Counted from the first letter of the stretch, positions 12,977 through 20,224 are shown. The stretch: DNA of 38,668 nt from JAGWBJ01 sp034423015 (GCA_034423015.1 DAOUJG010000028.1:1-38668); one strand, 5' to 3'. Notes: generated from the letters alone by a model not told the origin. A program made the numbers and translations.

Positions 12977-13282
12977 TCAGTCCCCGGTTGCTCCCGTCAC
13001 GGTGCTTGCCCGAAGCCGGAGCCCCAGGGCCCGCACGACCTTCAGCACGGTGCCGAACTCCGGGTTCCCGTCGGCTGACAGCGACTTGTACAGGCTCTCC
13101 CGGCCCAGACCCGCCTCCTGCGCCACCACCGCCATTCTCCGAGCGCGGGCTATGTCGCCCAGCGTGGCCATGATCAAGCCCAGGTCGCCCTCCTCCAGGG
13201 CGACATTGAGGTACGCCGCCATGTCCTCCTTGGTCTCGAGGTGCTCAGCCGGGTCCCACGGCCTCGTTTGCGTCTTATCCAC
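12977..13282 (-). CDS. HigA-type antitoxin (helix-turn-helix)
   Basis: 101 residues. The segment YLNVALEEGDLGLIMATLGDIARARRMAVVAQEAGLGRESLYKSLS followed by GNPEFGTVLKVVRALGLRL is typical of the 'addiction module antidote' family, in which the HTH spans about residues 50-90. It normally neutralises the toxin encoded just upstream and represses the operon. GTG 13282 has AGGAGG 8 nt upstream. It starts 12 nt after the toxin stop. The antitoxin frame looks intact although the toxin gene is shifted. Confidence 0.85.
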   Translation of the reverse strand: MDKTQTRPWDPAEHLETKEDMAAYLNVALEEGDLGLIMATLGDIARARRMAVVAQEAGLGRESLYKSLSADGNPEFGTVLKVVRALGLRLRASTVTGATGD

Positions 13283-13294
13283 TTCCGGTTCCTC

Positions 13295-13583
13295 CTACAG
13301 TCCCCGGGCCAGCTCCAGCGCCCTTCGTATGTCCGGTCCCTGGCTGTCCTTGTCGCCTCCCGCAAGAAGGACGATCAGGCTCTCGCCTCTGCGCACGAAG
13401 TACACCCGGTAGCCCGGCCCATAGTCTATGCGAATCTCGGACACCCCTTCGGCTACCGGCCTCACGTCGCCGGGGTTGCCGAGGCTGAGCCGTCTGATGC
13501 GGCTGCCGATGCACGCTGGCCTGCCGGTCCCGAAGTCGCCTGAACCACCGGGAGTAGACTTCGGTCTGCCGAACCTCGACCAT
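13295..13583 (-). pseudogene. HigB/RelE-type toxin, frameshifted
   Basis: The N-terminal part (MVEVRQTEVYSRWFRRLRDR) starts at ATG 13583 in one frame. The rest of the conserved toxin (SRIRRLSLGNPGDVRP, YGPGYRVYFV, IVLLAGGDK) lies in another frame ending at 13295. The two join near 13505-13520, where about two bases seem missing or one extra is present relative to the usual spacing. The family is the RelE/ParE-superfamily phage-derived Gp49-like/HigB mRNA interferase, normally about 95-100 residues. As written, no full toxin can be made without a frameshift. Sequencing error, genuine inactivation or recoding cannot be distinguished here. Confidence 0.75.
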
Positions 13584-13589
13584 ATCTCT

Positions 13590-13618
13590 ATTGTAGGCTG
13601 CAGGATACTTTTCCGCAA
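13590..13618 (-). promoter_or_regulatory. Promoter of the toxin-antitoxin pair, possibly leaderless
   Basis: The minus strand has -10 TACAAT (13595-13590) with a weak -35 TTGCGG 17 nt upstream. Only six bases separate the -10 box from the toxin ATG, so transcription would start at or next to the start codon. No Shine-Dalgarno is visible. Confidence 0.4.
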
Positions 13619-13683
13619 AGGACGTCTAGGCTTCCCCAGGGAGCCATGCCTATTGGCGTTGCCTTTGACTCTCACACGCGAAG

Positions 13684-13710
13684 CAGGGGCGGGTTTAGCA
13701 CCCGCCCCTG
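13684..13710 (-). terminator. Hairpin downstream of dnaK
   Basis: A perfect 10-bp inverted repeat (CAGGGGCGGG / CCCGCCCCTG) with a 7-nt loop lies 44 nt after the dnaK stop. No T-run follows, so it is either a Rho-independent-like stop of weak type or an mRNA 3-prime stabiliser. Confidence 0.45.
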
Positions 13711-13753
13711 CCATGGGCGTCCGTTTCCGCCGGAGAGGGCGGCGTCGTGGGGG

Positions 13754-15652
13754 CTACACCTCTCGGAACTCGCCCTCCACGGTGCCGCCGGGCTGGTCGT
13801 TGTCCGAGGGACCGTCGTCCTGTCCGGGCGGTGTTTCGGCCCCGGGCTGGTTGTAGACTGCCTGCCCCACCTTCTGGAGAGCGGCGTTCAGCTCGTTCAT
13901 GGCCGCCTGCATCTGCGCCACGTCGTTCTGCTGGATGGCCGTGCGCAGCGCGGCGATCTTCTCCTCGACCTCCTGCTTCAGCTCCGCGGGCACCTTGTCC
14001 GCCTGCTCGGCCAGGAGCTTCTCGGCGGAGTAGACCAGGCTCTCGGCCTGGTTGCGCGTCTCCGCCTCGGCCCGTTTCTTCTCGTCCTCGGCGGCGTACT
14101 GCTGGGCCTGGTCGACCATCTGCTCCACCTCGTCCTTGCTGAGGCCGGAGCTGGCCTGGATCACTATCTTCTGCTCCTTGCCGGTGCCCTTGTCCCTGGC
14201 CGACACGCTGAGGATGCCGTTGGCGTCGATGTCGAAGGTGACCTCGACCTGGGGCACTCCCCTGGCCGCCGGGAGTATGCCGTCCAGGATGAACTTGCCT
14301 ATGGACTTGTTGTCCTGGGCCATGGGGCGCTCGCCCTGGAGCACGTGGATCTCCACGCTGGTCTGGTTGTCGGCGGCGGTGGTGAAAGTCTCGCTCTTGG
14401 ACGTGGGGATGGTGGTGTTCCTCGGTATGAGGGACGTGAAGACGTTGCCCAGGGTCTCCAGCCCCAGGGTGAGGGGAGTGACGTCCAGCAGGAGGATGTC
14501 CTGCACGTCTCCCACCAGCACGCCTGCCTGCATGGCGGCCCCCATGGCCACGGCCTCGTCGGGGTTGACGGTGCGGCTGGGCTCCTTGCCGAAGATGTCC
14601 TTCACCTTGGCCTGGACGGCGGGCATGCGGGTCATGCCGCCCACCAGGACCACCTCGTCTATGCCCCCGGAGGTGAGGCCCGCGTCGTTCATCGCCTGGC
14701 GGCACGGCTCGATGGTCCGGTCCAGCAGGTCGGAGACGAGCTGCTCCATCCGGGAGCGGCTGAGGTTGAGGACCATGTGCTTGGGCCCGCTGGCGTCGGC
14801 GGTGATGAAGGGCAGGTTGATCTCGGTCTCGAACACCGTGGACAGCTCGATCTTCGCCTTCTCGGCCGCGTCCCGCAGGCGCTGGAGGGCCATCTGGTCG
14901 TTGCCCAGGTCGATGCCCGACTCCTGGCGGAACTCCTTGATCATCCAGTCGATGATGCGGTTGTCGAAGTCGTCGCCGCCCAGGAAGGTGTCGCCGTTGG
15001 TGGACTTGACCTCGAACACCCCGTCTCCCAGCTGCAGGAGGGAGATGTCGAAGGTGCCGCCGCCCAGGTCGAAGACGGCGACGGTGGCGTCGCTCTTGGT
15101 CTTGTCGACGCCGTAGGCCAGGGACGACGCGGTGGGCTCGTTGATTATGCGCATCACGTCCAGCCCGGCTATCTGGCCCGCGTCCTTGGTGGCCTGCCGC
15201 TGGGCGTCGTTGAAGTAGGCGGGCACAGTGATCACCGCCTGGGTGATCTTCTCGCCCAGCTTGGCCTCGGCGTCCTGCTTGAGCTTCTGCAGAACCAGGG
15301 CCGACACCTGGGGAGGGGCGTAGGTCTTGCTGCCCATCTGGACGTGGGCGTCCCCGTTACCGGCCCTGACTATCTTGTAGGGCAGCACGTTGAGGGCCCG
15401 CTGGACCTCGGCGTCCTCGAACTTGCGTCCCATGAGCCGCTTCACGGAGAAGATGGTGTTCTGGGGGTTGGTGACCGCCTGCCTCTTGGCCATCTGGCCC
15501 ACGTAGGTCTCCCCCGACTTGGCGTTGGAGGCCACCACCGAGGGCGTGATGCGCCCGCCCTCGGCGTTCTCCAGCACCAGGGGCTCGCCGGCCTCTATGA
15601 CCGCTGTCACGGAGTTGGTGGTTCCGAGGTCTATCCCTATCACCTTGGGCAT
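13754..15652 (-). CDS. dnaK: Molecular chaperone DnaK (Hsp70)
   Basis: 632-residue Hsp70 with ATPase and substrate-binding domains. Landmarks are the phosphate-binding IGIDLGTTNS at the N-terminus, VPAYFNDAQRQATKDAG, the IINEPTASSLAYG region, VFDLGGGTFDISLL, VGGMTRMPAVQ and the linker DVTPLTLGLETLG. The lid is helical, and the C-terminal tail is acidic and Gly/Pro/Asp-rich. Length is normal. ATG 15652 is preceded by AAAGGAG at about 7 nt. It is the last gene of hspR-grpE-dnaK and follows grpE by 53 nt. No dnaJ is adjacent, so the J-protein must be encoded elsewhere. Confidence 0.98.
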   Translation of the reverse strand: MPKVIGIDLGTTNSVTAVIEAGEPLVLENAEGGRITPSVVASNAKSGETYVGQMAKRQAVTNPQNTIFSVKRLMGRKFEDAEVQRALNVLPYKIVRAGNGDAHVQMGSKTYAPPQVSALVLQKLKQDAEAKLGEKITQAVITVPAYFNDAQRQATKDAGQIAGLDVMRIINEPTASSLAYGVDKTKSDATVAVFDLGGGTFDISLLQLGDGVFEVKSTNGDTFLGGDDFDNRIIDWMIKEFRQESGIDLGNDQMALQRLRDAAEKAKIELSTVFETEINLPFITADASGPKHMVLNLSRSRMEQLVSDLLDRTIEPCRQAMNDAGLTSGGIDEVVLVGGMTRMPAVQAKVKDIFGKEPSRTVNPDEAVAMGAAMQAGVLVGDVQDILLLDVTPLTLGLETLGNVFTSLIPRNTTIPTSKSETFTTAADNQTSVEIHVLQGERPMAQDNKSIGKFILDGILPAARGVPQVEVTFDIDANGILSVSARDKGTGKEQKIVIQASSGLSKDEVEQMVDQAQQYAAEDEKKRAEAETRNQAESLVYSAEKLLAEQADKVPAELKQEVEEKIAALRTAIQQNDVAQMQAAMNELNAALQKVGQAVYNQPGAETPPGQDDGPSDNDQPGGTVEGEFREV

Positions 15653-15672
15653 CTTACTTCTCCTTTGTCTTG

Positions 15673-15700
15673 ACGAAACCGTATGGTTACGAAACCGTAT
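15673..15700. repeat. Two 12-nt direct repeats between grpE and dnaK
   Basis: ACGAAACCGTAT occurs at 15673-15684 and again at 15689-15700, a 16-nt period. It is a perfect repeat in a 53-nt spacer. It could be an operator or RNA element affecting the dnaK part of the transcript, or chance. Confidence 0.5.
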
Positions 15701-15705
15701 CTTTA

Positions 15706-16290
15706 CTAGGCCGGATCGGGCCCGTTCTCCTCGGGCCTCTTGGCCAGAATCACCAGCGCCGGCCGGATGACCCGGCCGTGGAGCTTGTATCCGTTCCGGA
15801 CCACGCTGAGGACCTTGCCCTCGTCGTGGTCCATGCTCTCCTGGTAGCCTATCGCCTCGTGCTCGGTGGGGTCGAAGTCCCGCCCCTCCGGCTCTATCCT
15901 GGTTACGGCCTCGGACTCCACCAGGGCCTGCAGCTTCCGGTGGATGAGCTGCACTCCCTCCAGCCAGGACGCCCCGGCGTCGGACTCGGCGACGTGGTCC
16001 ATGGCCAGGCCCAGGTCGTCAAGGACGGGGAGGACCTTCAGGATGAGGCGGGAGTTGGCGTACTTTAGCTGCTCGCCACGCTCCTCGTCGGACCGCCGTT
16101 TGTAGTTGCTGAGGTCCGCCTGGGCCCTGAGAAGCGCCTCCTTGTACTGGCTGCGCTCCCTGTTGGACTCATCCAGGTCGGCTTCCAGCTCCTGTATCCG
16201 GGTATCCAGGCCGGCGGCCTCTCCCCCGGGCCCGGGGCCCTGGTCGTCCCGGCCGCAGGGGCGCGAGTCCTCGCCGCGTTGCTCTTGCAT
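15706..16290 (-). CDS. grpE: Nucleotide exchange factor GrpE
   Basis: 194-residue cochaperone that releases ADP from DnaK. It has an acidic, Gly-rich N-terminus, a long coiled coil (about residues 28-75, with ERSQYKEALLRAQADLSNYKR) and the C-terminal beta domain with DFDPTEHEAIGY and VLSVVRNGYKLHGRVIRPALV, the GrpE signature. ATG 16290 has a GGAAAGGA-type Shine-Dalgarno. It lies 22 nt after hspR in the same operon, upstream of dnaK. Confidence 0.95.
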   Translation of the reverse strand: MQEQRGEDSRPCGRDDQGPGPGGEAAGLDTRIQELEADLDESNRERSQYKEALLRAQADLSNYKRRSDEERGEQLKYANSRLILKVLPVLDDLGLAMDHVAESDAGASWLEGVQLIHRKLQALVESEAVTRIEPEGRDFDPTEHEAIGYQESMDHDEGKVLSVVRNGYKLHGRVIRPALVILAKRPEENGPDPA

Positions 16291-16312
16291 GACGTCCTTT
16301 CCTGGCTGGGGG

Positions 16313-16795
16313 CTACACCTGGCGCGGCAGGTTGAGGTTGCGGAACAGCCGGGCCATCTCCCGTTCGATATCCCCGAAGAACTCCTCGGCCTCCGCCATC
16401 TGGGTGAGCCGCTGCTGCATCTCCAGCAGGTGACTCAGCAGGTTGAGGGTGAACTCCACTCCGGCCAGGTTCAGCCCCAGGCTCTCCTCCAGGTACTTGA
16501 TCAACCGGAGCTTCTGGATGTCTTCCTCGGAGTAGAGACGCAGCATCCCGATAGTGCGGGAGGGGCTTACCAGCCCGAGACGCTCGTACTTGCGCAGCGT
16601 CTGGGGGTGCATCTCCAGCAGGCGGGCGGCCACGCTTATGATGTAGACGCCCTTGAGTTCCCGCTCTCCTCCCCCTTCGGGGCCCTCTTCGGGCACCGGC
16701 GCGACGGAGAGTTCCTCGGGTCGGGGCTCGATGGGAATGGCCCCGGCGTCGGCCTTTGGCCGGGTCCTGATCCTATGCCTTGGTTCTTGCGCCAC
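16313..16795 (-). CDS. hspR: HspR-type MerR-family heat-shock repressor
   Basis: 160 residues. An acidic, Pro-rich leader of about 48 residues precedes a MerR winged helix-turn-helix (YIISVAARLLEMHPQTLRKYERLGLVSPSR, then LRLYSEEDIQKLRLIKYL). The dimer helix contains GLNLAGVEFTLNLL and a long coiled coil. HspR represses chaperone operons at HAIR inverted repeats with DnaK as corepressor. Here it heads its own operon (hspR-grpE-dnaK), unlike the dnaK-grpE-dnaJ-hspR order of actinobacteria. A HAIR-like palindrome sits in its promoter (16831-16851), so autoregulation is expected. The ATG at 16795 has no strong Shine-Dalgarno. Confidence 0.9.
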   Translation of the reverse strand: MAQEPRHRIRTRPKADAGAIPIEPRPEELSVAPVPEEGPEGGGERELKGVYIISVAARLLEMHPQTLRKYERLGLVSPSRTIGMLRLYSEEDIQKLRLIKYLEESLGLNLAGVEFTLNLLSHLLEMQQRLTQMAEAEEFFGDIEREMARLFRNLNLPRQV

Positions 16796-16821
16796 TGATA
16801 TCTCCGGTTGAGCTTATCAGT

Positions 16822-16850
16822 ATGCTAACACTTGACACGGACCGTGTCAA
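16822..16850 (-). promoter_or_regulatory. Promoter of hspR-grpE-dnaK
   Basis: The minus strand has a perfect -35 TTGACA (16850-16845), a 17-nt spacer and -10 TAGCAT (16827-16822). The -35 box is one half of the palindrome that also forms the -35 box of the divergent promoter. Confidence 0.65.
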
Positions 16851-16851
16851 T
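16831..16851. promoter_or_regulatory. HAIR-like operator shared by two divergent promoters
   Basis: A 9-bp perfect inverted repeat around one base, TTGACACGG-A-CCGTGTCAA, spans 16832-16850. Written in HAIR form it is CTTGACA-N7-TGTCAAT, close to the known HspR site CTTGAGT-N7-ACTCAAG with identical arm length and spacing. It covers the -35 boxes of both divergent promoters, so a bound repressor would block both. HspR, encoded next door, is the obvious candidate; its binding is inferred. Confidence 0.65.
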
Positions 16852-16860
16852 CCCTATAAT
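16832..16860 (+). promoter_or_regulatory. Consensus sigma-70-type promoter for the zinc-ribbon genes
   Basis: The plus strand has -35 TTGACA (16832-16837), a 17-nt spacer and -10 TATAAT (16855-16860): both boxes and the spacing are perfect consensus. Transcription would start near 16867 and run into the small genes at 16916 and 17165. Confidence 0.8.
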
Positions 16861-16915
16861 CTGAACTGACTAAGGTGTCGGGACCGTAGGAACGGTGAGC
16901 CCTGGGAACGGTGAG

Positions 16916-17110
16916 ATGGACACTCTATACTTGAAGGCATGTCCCAAGTGCATGGGCGACGTGATCGTCGACAACGACCCCTACGGCTGGTTCTTCAAGT
17001 GCCTGCAGTGCGGGCTTCTGAGGGACCTTGCGCCCGCCCCGGCCGTCGACGTGTCCCACGAGGAGGTGGAGGTCATGGCCGAGCCGGAGCTCGATGTCGC
17101 GTACCTGTGA
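16916..17110 (+). CDS. Small zinc-ribbon protein (64 aa), unknown function
   Basis: I do not recognise a named family. The protein has two CxxC knuckles, Cys9/Cys12 (CPKC) and Cys29/Cys32 (CLQC). Between them lies an acidic-aromatic segment with DNDPYGWFFK, which fits a rubredoxin-like or zinc-ribbon fold. The C-terminal half is acidic (HEEVEVMAEPELD). Start choice is uncertain: ATG 16916 is used, but an in-frame GTG at 16895 with AGGAAC upstream would add seven residues. It is the first gene behind the consensus promoter at 16832-16860, divergent from hspR and sharing its operator. A heat- or stress-linked role is therefore plausible, by context only. Confidence 0.7.
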   Translation: MDTLYLKACPKCMGDVIVDNDPYGWFFKCLQCGLLRDLAPAPAVDVSHEEVEVMAEPELDVAYL

Positions 17111-17164
17111 CGGCCGCCCGGGTTGCGCCGGCGGCTCCGAATACGGTGAAAGGATGGGTTCGGC

Positions 17165-17254
17165 ATGTGGCGTTGTGAGTACTGTGGTGCGGAGAACGGG
17201 CCATTGCGCAGCGTCTTCTGCAAGGAGTGCGGCAAGAGACGCACCGGCTGGTAG
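17165..17254 (+). CDS. 29-residue zinc-ribbon microprotein
   Basis: A 30-codon ORF lies 54 nt after the 64-aa zinc-ribbon gene on the same strand. It has two CxxC pairs, Cys4/Cys7 (CEYC) and Cys19/Cys22 (CKEC), separated by 11 residues, and a basic end GKRRTGW. This spacing is that of a minimal zinc ribbon. AAAGGA lies about 10 nt before the ATG. Four ordered cysteines in 29 residues and an in-frame stop right after the domain make chance unlikely, but no homologue could be checked. It is probably cotranscribed with the preceding gene. Confidence 0.55.
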   Translation: MWRCEYCGAENGPLRSVFCKECGKRRTGW

Positions 17255-17308
17255 GGGCCCGCTCCCCTCCCGAGGCTTCACGAGTCCCGGGAATTGGCGG
17301 CCCTCCGG

Positions 17309-17917
17309 CTAGGACAGCTCTGGCCAGAAGCGCTCCTCCTTCCAGGGGTCTCCGTTATTGTTGTACCCCCGCTCTTCCCAGAAGCCGGGCCGGTCGTCGG
17401 CCATGAGCTCGATGGCGGTGACCCACTTGGCGCTCTTCCACCCGTACAGCCTGGGGACCACGAGGCGCAGGGGCCAGCCGTGGTCCCGAGAGATGGGCTC
17501 GCCGTTGTGCTTGTGGGCCAGGACCCCCTCCCGGGCCACGTCCAGGGGGATGTTCGTCGTATAGCCGCCGTAGCAGTGGGCCATGACGAAACGGGCCGCC
17601 GCCTTTGGCCTGGCCAAGCCGACCAAGTCCTGGAAGAGGACGCCCTCCCAAAGGTTGTCCAGGGTGCTCCACTGGGTGACGCAGTGGAAGTCCGCCTGCA
17701 CGGCGGTCCAAGGGAGGTCGGAGAAGGCCTGCCAGTCGAGGTCGACCTCGTTCTCCACCAGGCCGAAGACGCGCAGGCGCCAGTCGGCCATCTCTATCTT
17801 CGGCGTCCGGCCGTAGGTGAGCACCGGCAGCTTCTTGCTGACGAACTGCCCCGGCGGCACGCGCTCGCCGTACCCCTGGTCGGGCGCCGTCTTCACCTGG
17901 TCGGGTCTCTTCATCAT
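17309..17917 (-). CDS. Sulfite oxidase-like molybdopterin-dependent oxidoreductase
   Basis: 202 residues with the SUOX/YuiH-type Mo-cofactor fold. Motifs include WRLRVFGLVENEVDLDW, then the Mo-ligand Cys79 in DFHCVTQWS, LWEGVLFQDLV, HCYGGYTTNIPLD and the C-terminal GWPLRLVVPRLYGWKSAKWV. No signal peptide or transmembrane segment is seen, so it may be cytosolic like YuiH rather than exported like MsrP. The substrate is unknown. ATG 17917 (a second ATG follows) has GAGGAC about 10 nt upstream. The frame stays open further upstream to 18337, but that part overlaps ccmA and looks spurious. It is divergent from the ccm operon. Confidence 0.85.
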   Translation of the reverse strand: MMKRPDQVKTAPDQGYGERVPPGQFVSKKLPVLTYGRTPKIEMADWRLRVFGLVENEVDLDWQAFSDLPWTAVQADFHCVTQWSTLDNLWEGVLFQDLVGLARPKAAARFVMAHCYGGYTTNIPLDVAREGVLAHKHNGEPISRDHGWPLRLVVPRLYGWKSAKWVTAIELMADDRPGFWEERGYNNNGDPWKEERFWPELS

Positions 17918-18025
17918 CCGCTGATCGTCCTCTGCCGAGCTCCCGCAACATGATAGTTGTCGCCCCGCAGGGGTGTCAACGATCTGGGCGTCGTCCGAGG
18001 CCCGAGCCGGCCCGGACCGCTCGCC

Positions 18026-18055
18026 TTGCACCCCGTTTCGCGTTGCGGGTATCAT
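18026..18055 (+). promoter_or_regulatory. Promoter of ccmABCDE; probable leaderless start
   Basis: TTGCAC (18026-18031), an 18-nt spacer and TATCAT (18050-18055) lie only seven bases before ATG 18063. The transcript would begin at about the start codon, and no Shine-Dalgarno is present. Confidence 0.5.
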
Positions 18056-18062
18056 GGGTGCG

Positions 18063-18791
18063 ATGAACGGCCGCTGCCCCAACATGGCCATCGAGGTCAC
18101 GGGCCTTCGCAAGGCCTTCGGGGAGCGGCCAGTGCTGTGGGACTTGGACCTCTCGGTGGCCTGGGGCGAGTCCCTGGTCATATTCGGGGCCAACGGGGTG
18201 GGCAAGACCACCCTGATGAAGGTCCTCTCGACCCAGGCCAGGCCGGACGGCGGGACGGTGTCCGTAGCGGGTGTCAGGAGGGGCCGGAACGACGGCCTGA
18301 TCAGGCGGACCATCGGCGTCGTGGGCCACGGCGGCATGCTCTACGAGGACATGACGTGCCGCGAGAACCTGGTGTTCTACGGCCGGATGTACTCCCTTGA
18401 GCGGCCCGGCGACAGGGCCGACGAGGCGCTGGGCTGGGTCGGCCTGGAGGGTCGCAGCGGGCAGCGGGCCGGCACCCTGTCCCACGGCATGTACAAGCGT
18501 CTCTCGATAGCCCGCGCCCTGCTGCACGACCCCCGCGTGCTGCTCATGGACGAGCCCGAGGCGGGGCTGGACCAGGAGGCGCTGGAGCTTCTGGGAGGCC
18601 TGATGGAGCGGTGGAAGGACGAGGGCCGCGCCGTCGTCATGACCACCCACAACCTGGACAGGGGGCTGGCCTGGGGGCAGCGGGTGGCCATACTGTCCGG
18701 CGGGAGGATCGCCTTCCAGGGGGACCGGGACTCCCTGGACGTCGCGAGGTTCCGGGGCGTCTACCGCCGTTACGTTGCGGCGGCCCAATGA
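18063..18791 (+). CDS. ccmA: CcmA-like ABC transporter ATP-binding protein (cytochrome c biogenesis)
   Basis: 242-residue ABC ATPase with Walker A GANGVGKTT (about 42-50), signature TLSHGMYKRLSIARAL, Walker B VLLMDEPEAGLD and switch His TTHN. The signature is LSHGM rather than LSGGQ, as in many CcmA proteins. With CcmB it powers loading or release of heme on CcmE. ATG 18063 fits the promoter geometry (leaderless); ATG 18096 (MAIEV) and an upstream GTG at 17973 are alternatives without a Shine-Dalgarno. Its stop overlaps the ccmB ATG (ATGA). It is the first gene of ccmA-B-C-D-E. Confidence 0.88.
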   Translation: MNGRCPNMAIEVTGLRKAFGERPVLWDLDLSVAWGESLVIFGANGVGKTTLMKVLSTQARPDGGTVSVAGVRRGRNDGLIRRTIGVVGHGGMLYEDMTCRENLVFYGRMYSLERPGDRADEALGWVGLEGRSGQRAGTLSHGMYKRLSIARALLHDPRVLLMDEPEAGLDQEALELLGGLMERWKDEGRAVVMTTHNLDRGLAWGQRVAILSGGRIAFQGDRDSLDVARFRGVYRRYVAAAQ

Positions 18792-19462
18792 GGCGCGCCC
18801 TGGGCCCCGTGGTCGCCCTAGCCTGGAAGGACATCCTGCTGGAGATCCGCACCCGGGACGTGGTGGTGTCGGTGCTGGTCTTCGGCCTGCTGACCGTAAT
18901 CGTCTTCAACTTTGCCCTGAACGTCACCCCCGCGGTGGTCGACGGGGTGGCGGCGGGCATCCTCTGGGTCGCCTTCGCGTTCGCCGGGGTCTTGGCCATG
19001 AACCGCGCCTTCGTCCTGGAGAAGGAGCGGGGCAGCCTGGACGGCCTGCTGCTCACTCCGGCCAGCCGGGACGCCATCTACTTCGGGAAGATGCTGGGCA
19101 CCCTGCTGTTCATGCTGGTGGTCGAGGCCCTGCTGCTGCCGGTCTTCGCCGTCCTGTTCGGCTTCTCGGCCTTCTCCCTTGGGCTGGTGCTGGCCATCCT
19201 CCTGGCGACCCTGGGATTCGCCACGGTGGGCACCCTATTCTCGACCATCGCCGTGAACACCAGGTCCCGGGAGATAATGCTCCCGGTGCTGTTCCTGCCG
19301 GTCATCGTCCCCGTCATCATCGGAGCCGTGGAGGCGTCGTCCCTGGCCATAGGGGGAGAGGGACCCATCGGCATAGCCCGCTGGCTTGGCCTCATAGCTG
19401 TATTCGACGCGGTGTTTCTGGTAGTATGTCCCTGGGTATTCGGCCTCGTGGTGGAGGAGTAA
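18788..19462 (+). CDS. ccmB: Heme exporter permease CcmB
   Basis: 224 residues with six predicted membrane helices. It matches the CcmB pattern: WKDILLEIRTRD at the N-terminus, ERGSLDGLLLTPASRDAIYFGK in the first loop, and the conserved MLPVLFLPVIVPVIIGAV helix. It forms the membrane part of the CcmAB transporter. The ATG overlaps the ccmA stop by four bases, so translation is coupled. Confidence 0.93.
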   Translation: MRRALGPVVALAWKDILLEIRTRDVVVSVLVFGLLTVIVFNFALNVTPAVVDGVAAGILWVAFAFAGVLAMNRAFVLEKERGSLDGLLLTPASRDAIYFGKMLGTLLFMLVVEALLLPVFAVLFGFSAFSLGLVLAILLATLGFATVGTLFSTIAVNTRSREIMLPVLFLPVIVPVIIGAVEASSLAIGGEGPIGIARWLGLIAVFDAVFLVVCPWVFGLVVEE

Positions 19463-19465
19463 CGC

Positions 19466-20206
19466 TTGGCTACGACTCAGGGTGACCGGCCGTCCGGGTC
19501 CCGCCTGGGCCGGCTCGTCTCGCCGTGGACGCTGGCGCTGGCCGCCGCGGCGGCCCTGATGGTCGTAGACCTGTACCTGATCTTCATGTGGGCCCCCACC
19601 GAGCAGGTGATGGGGCACGTGCAGAGGATAATGTACTTCCACGTGGCCATAGCGTGGGTGGCCTTTCTCTCCTTCTTCATAGTGTTCGCGGCGTCCATAG
19701 CCTACCTGTGGAAGCGGGACTCCCGGTGGGACGACCTGGCCTACTCGGCCGCAGAGATCGGGGTCGTGTTCGCCACCCTGATCCTGATCACGGGGATCAT
19801 CTGGATGAGGCCGGTCTGGGGCGTGTGGTGGACGTGGGAGCCCAAGCTGACCACGTCGGTGATACTGTGGGTGATCTACGTGGTCTACCTGATGTTGAGG
19901 GGGTACGCGCCCAACCGGTCCAGGGGCGCGACGTTTGCCGCCGTGCTGGGAATCGTCGGGTTCATCGACGTCCCCATAGTCTACTTCGCCGCCGACTGGT
20001 GGCGGGCGGCTCACCCCTCGGTGGTGGTCGGCCCCCTCTCGGCGCCGGGAAGCCTCGATTCGGATATGAGGACCGTGCTGATGTTCTCGGCCCTCACATT
20101 CACGGTGCTGTACGCGGTGCTGCTGCGGGAGAGGTTCTCCATGCGGCGCAGCGAGGACGATTTGAGGAGGTCCGGATACGCCGTGCGGACCGGCGCCAAA
20201 GCCTGA
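19466..20206 (+). CDS. ccmC: Heme-handling protein CcmC
   Basis: 246 residues with six membrane helices and the WWD domain (WGVWWTWEPKLTT, about 118-130) between the two heme-ligand histidines, His59 in MYFHVA and His183 in RAAHPSVV. CcmC delivers heme to CcmE outside the membrane. The TTG start at 19466 is preceded by GGAGG at 8 nt, three bases after the ccmB stop. The C-terminus is basic and cytosolic. Confidence 0.93.
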   Translation: MATTQGDRPSGSRLGRLVSPWTLALAAAAALMVVDLYLIFMWAPTEQVMGHVQRIMYFHVAIAWVAFLSFFIVFAASIAYLWKRDSRWDDLAYSAAEIGVVFATLILITGIIWMRPVWGVWWTWEPKLTTSVILWVIYVVYLMLRGYAPNRSRGATFAAVLGIVGFIDVPIVYFAADWWRAAHPSVVVGPLSAPGSLDSDMRTVLMFSALTFTVLYAVLLRERFSMRRSEDDLRRSGYAVRTGAKA

Positions 20207-20224
20207 AACCTCGGTGGTGTGACG

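Noticed and set aside
13646..15673. A 675-codon plus-strand frame opposite dnaK
   Set aside because: Same shadow effect; its composition mirrors the DnaK codons and no motif is visible.
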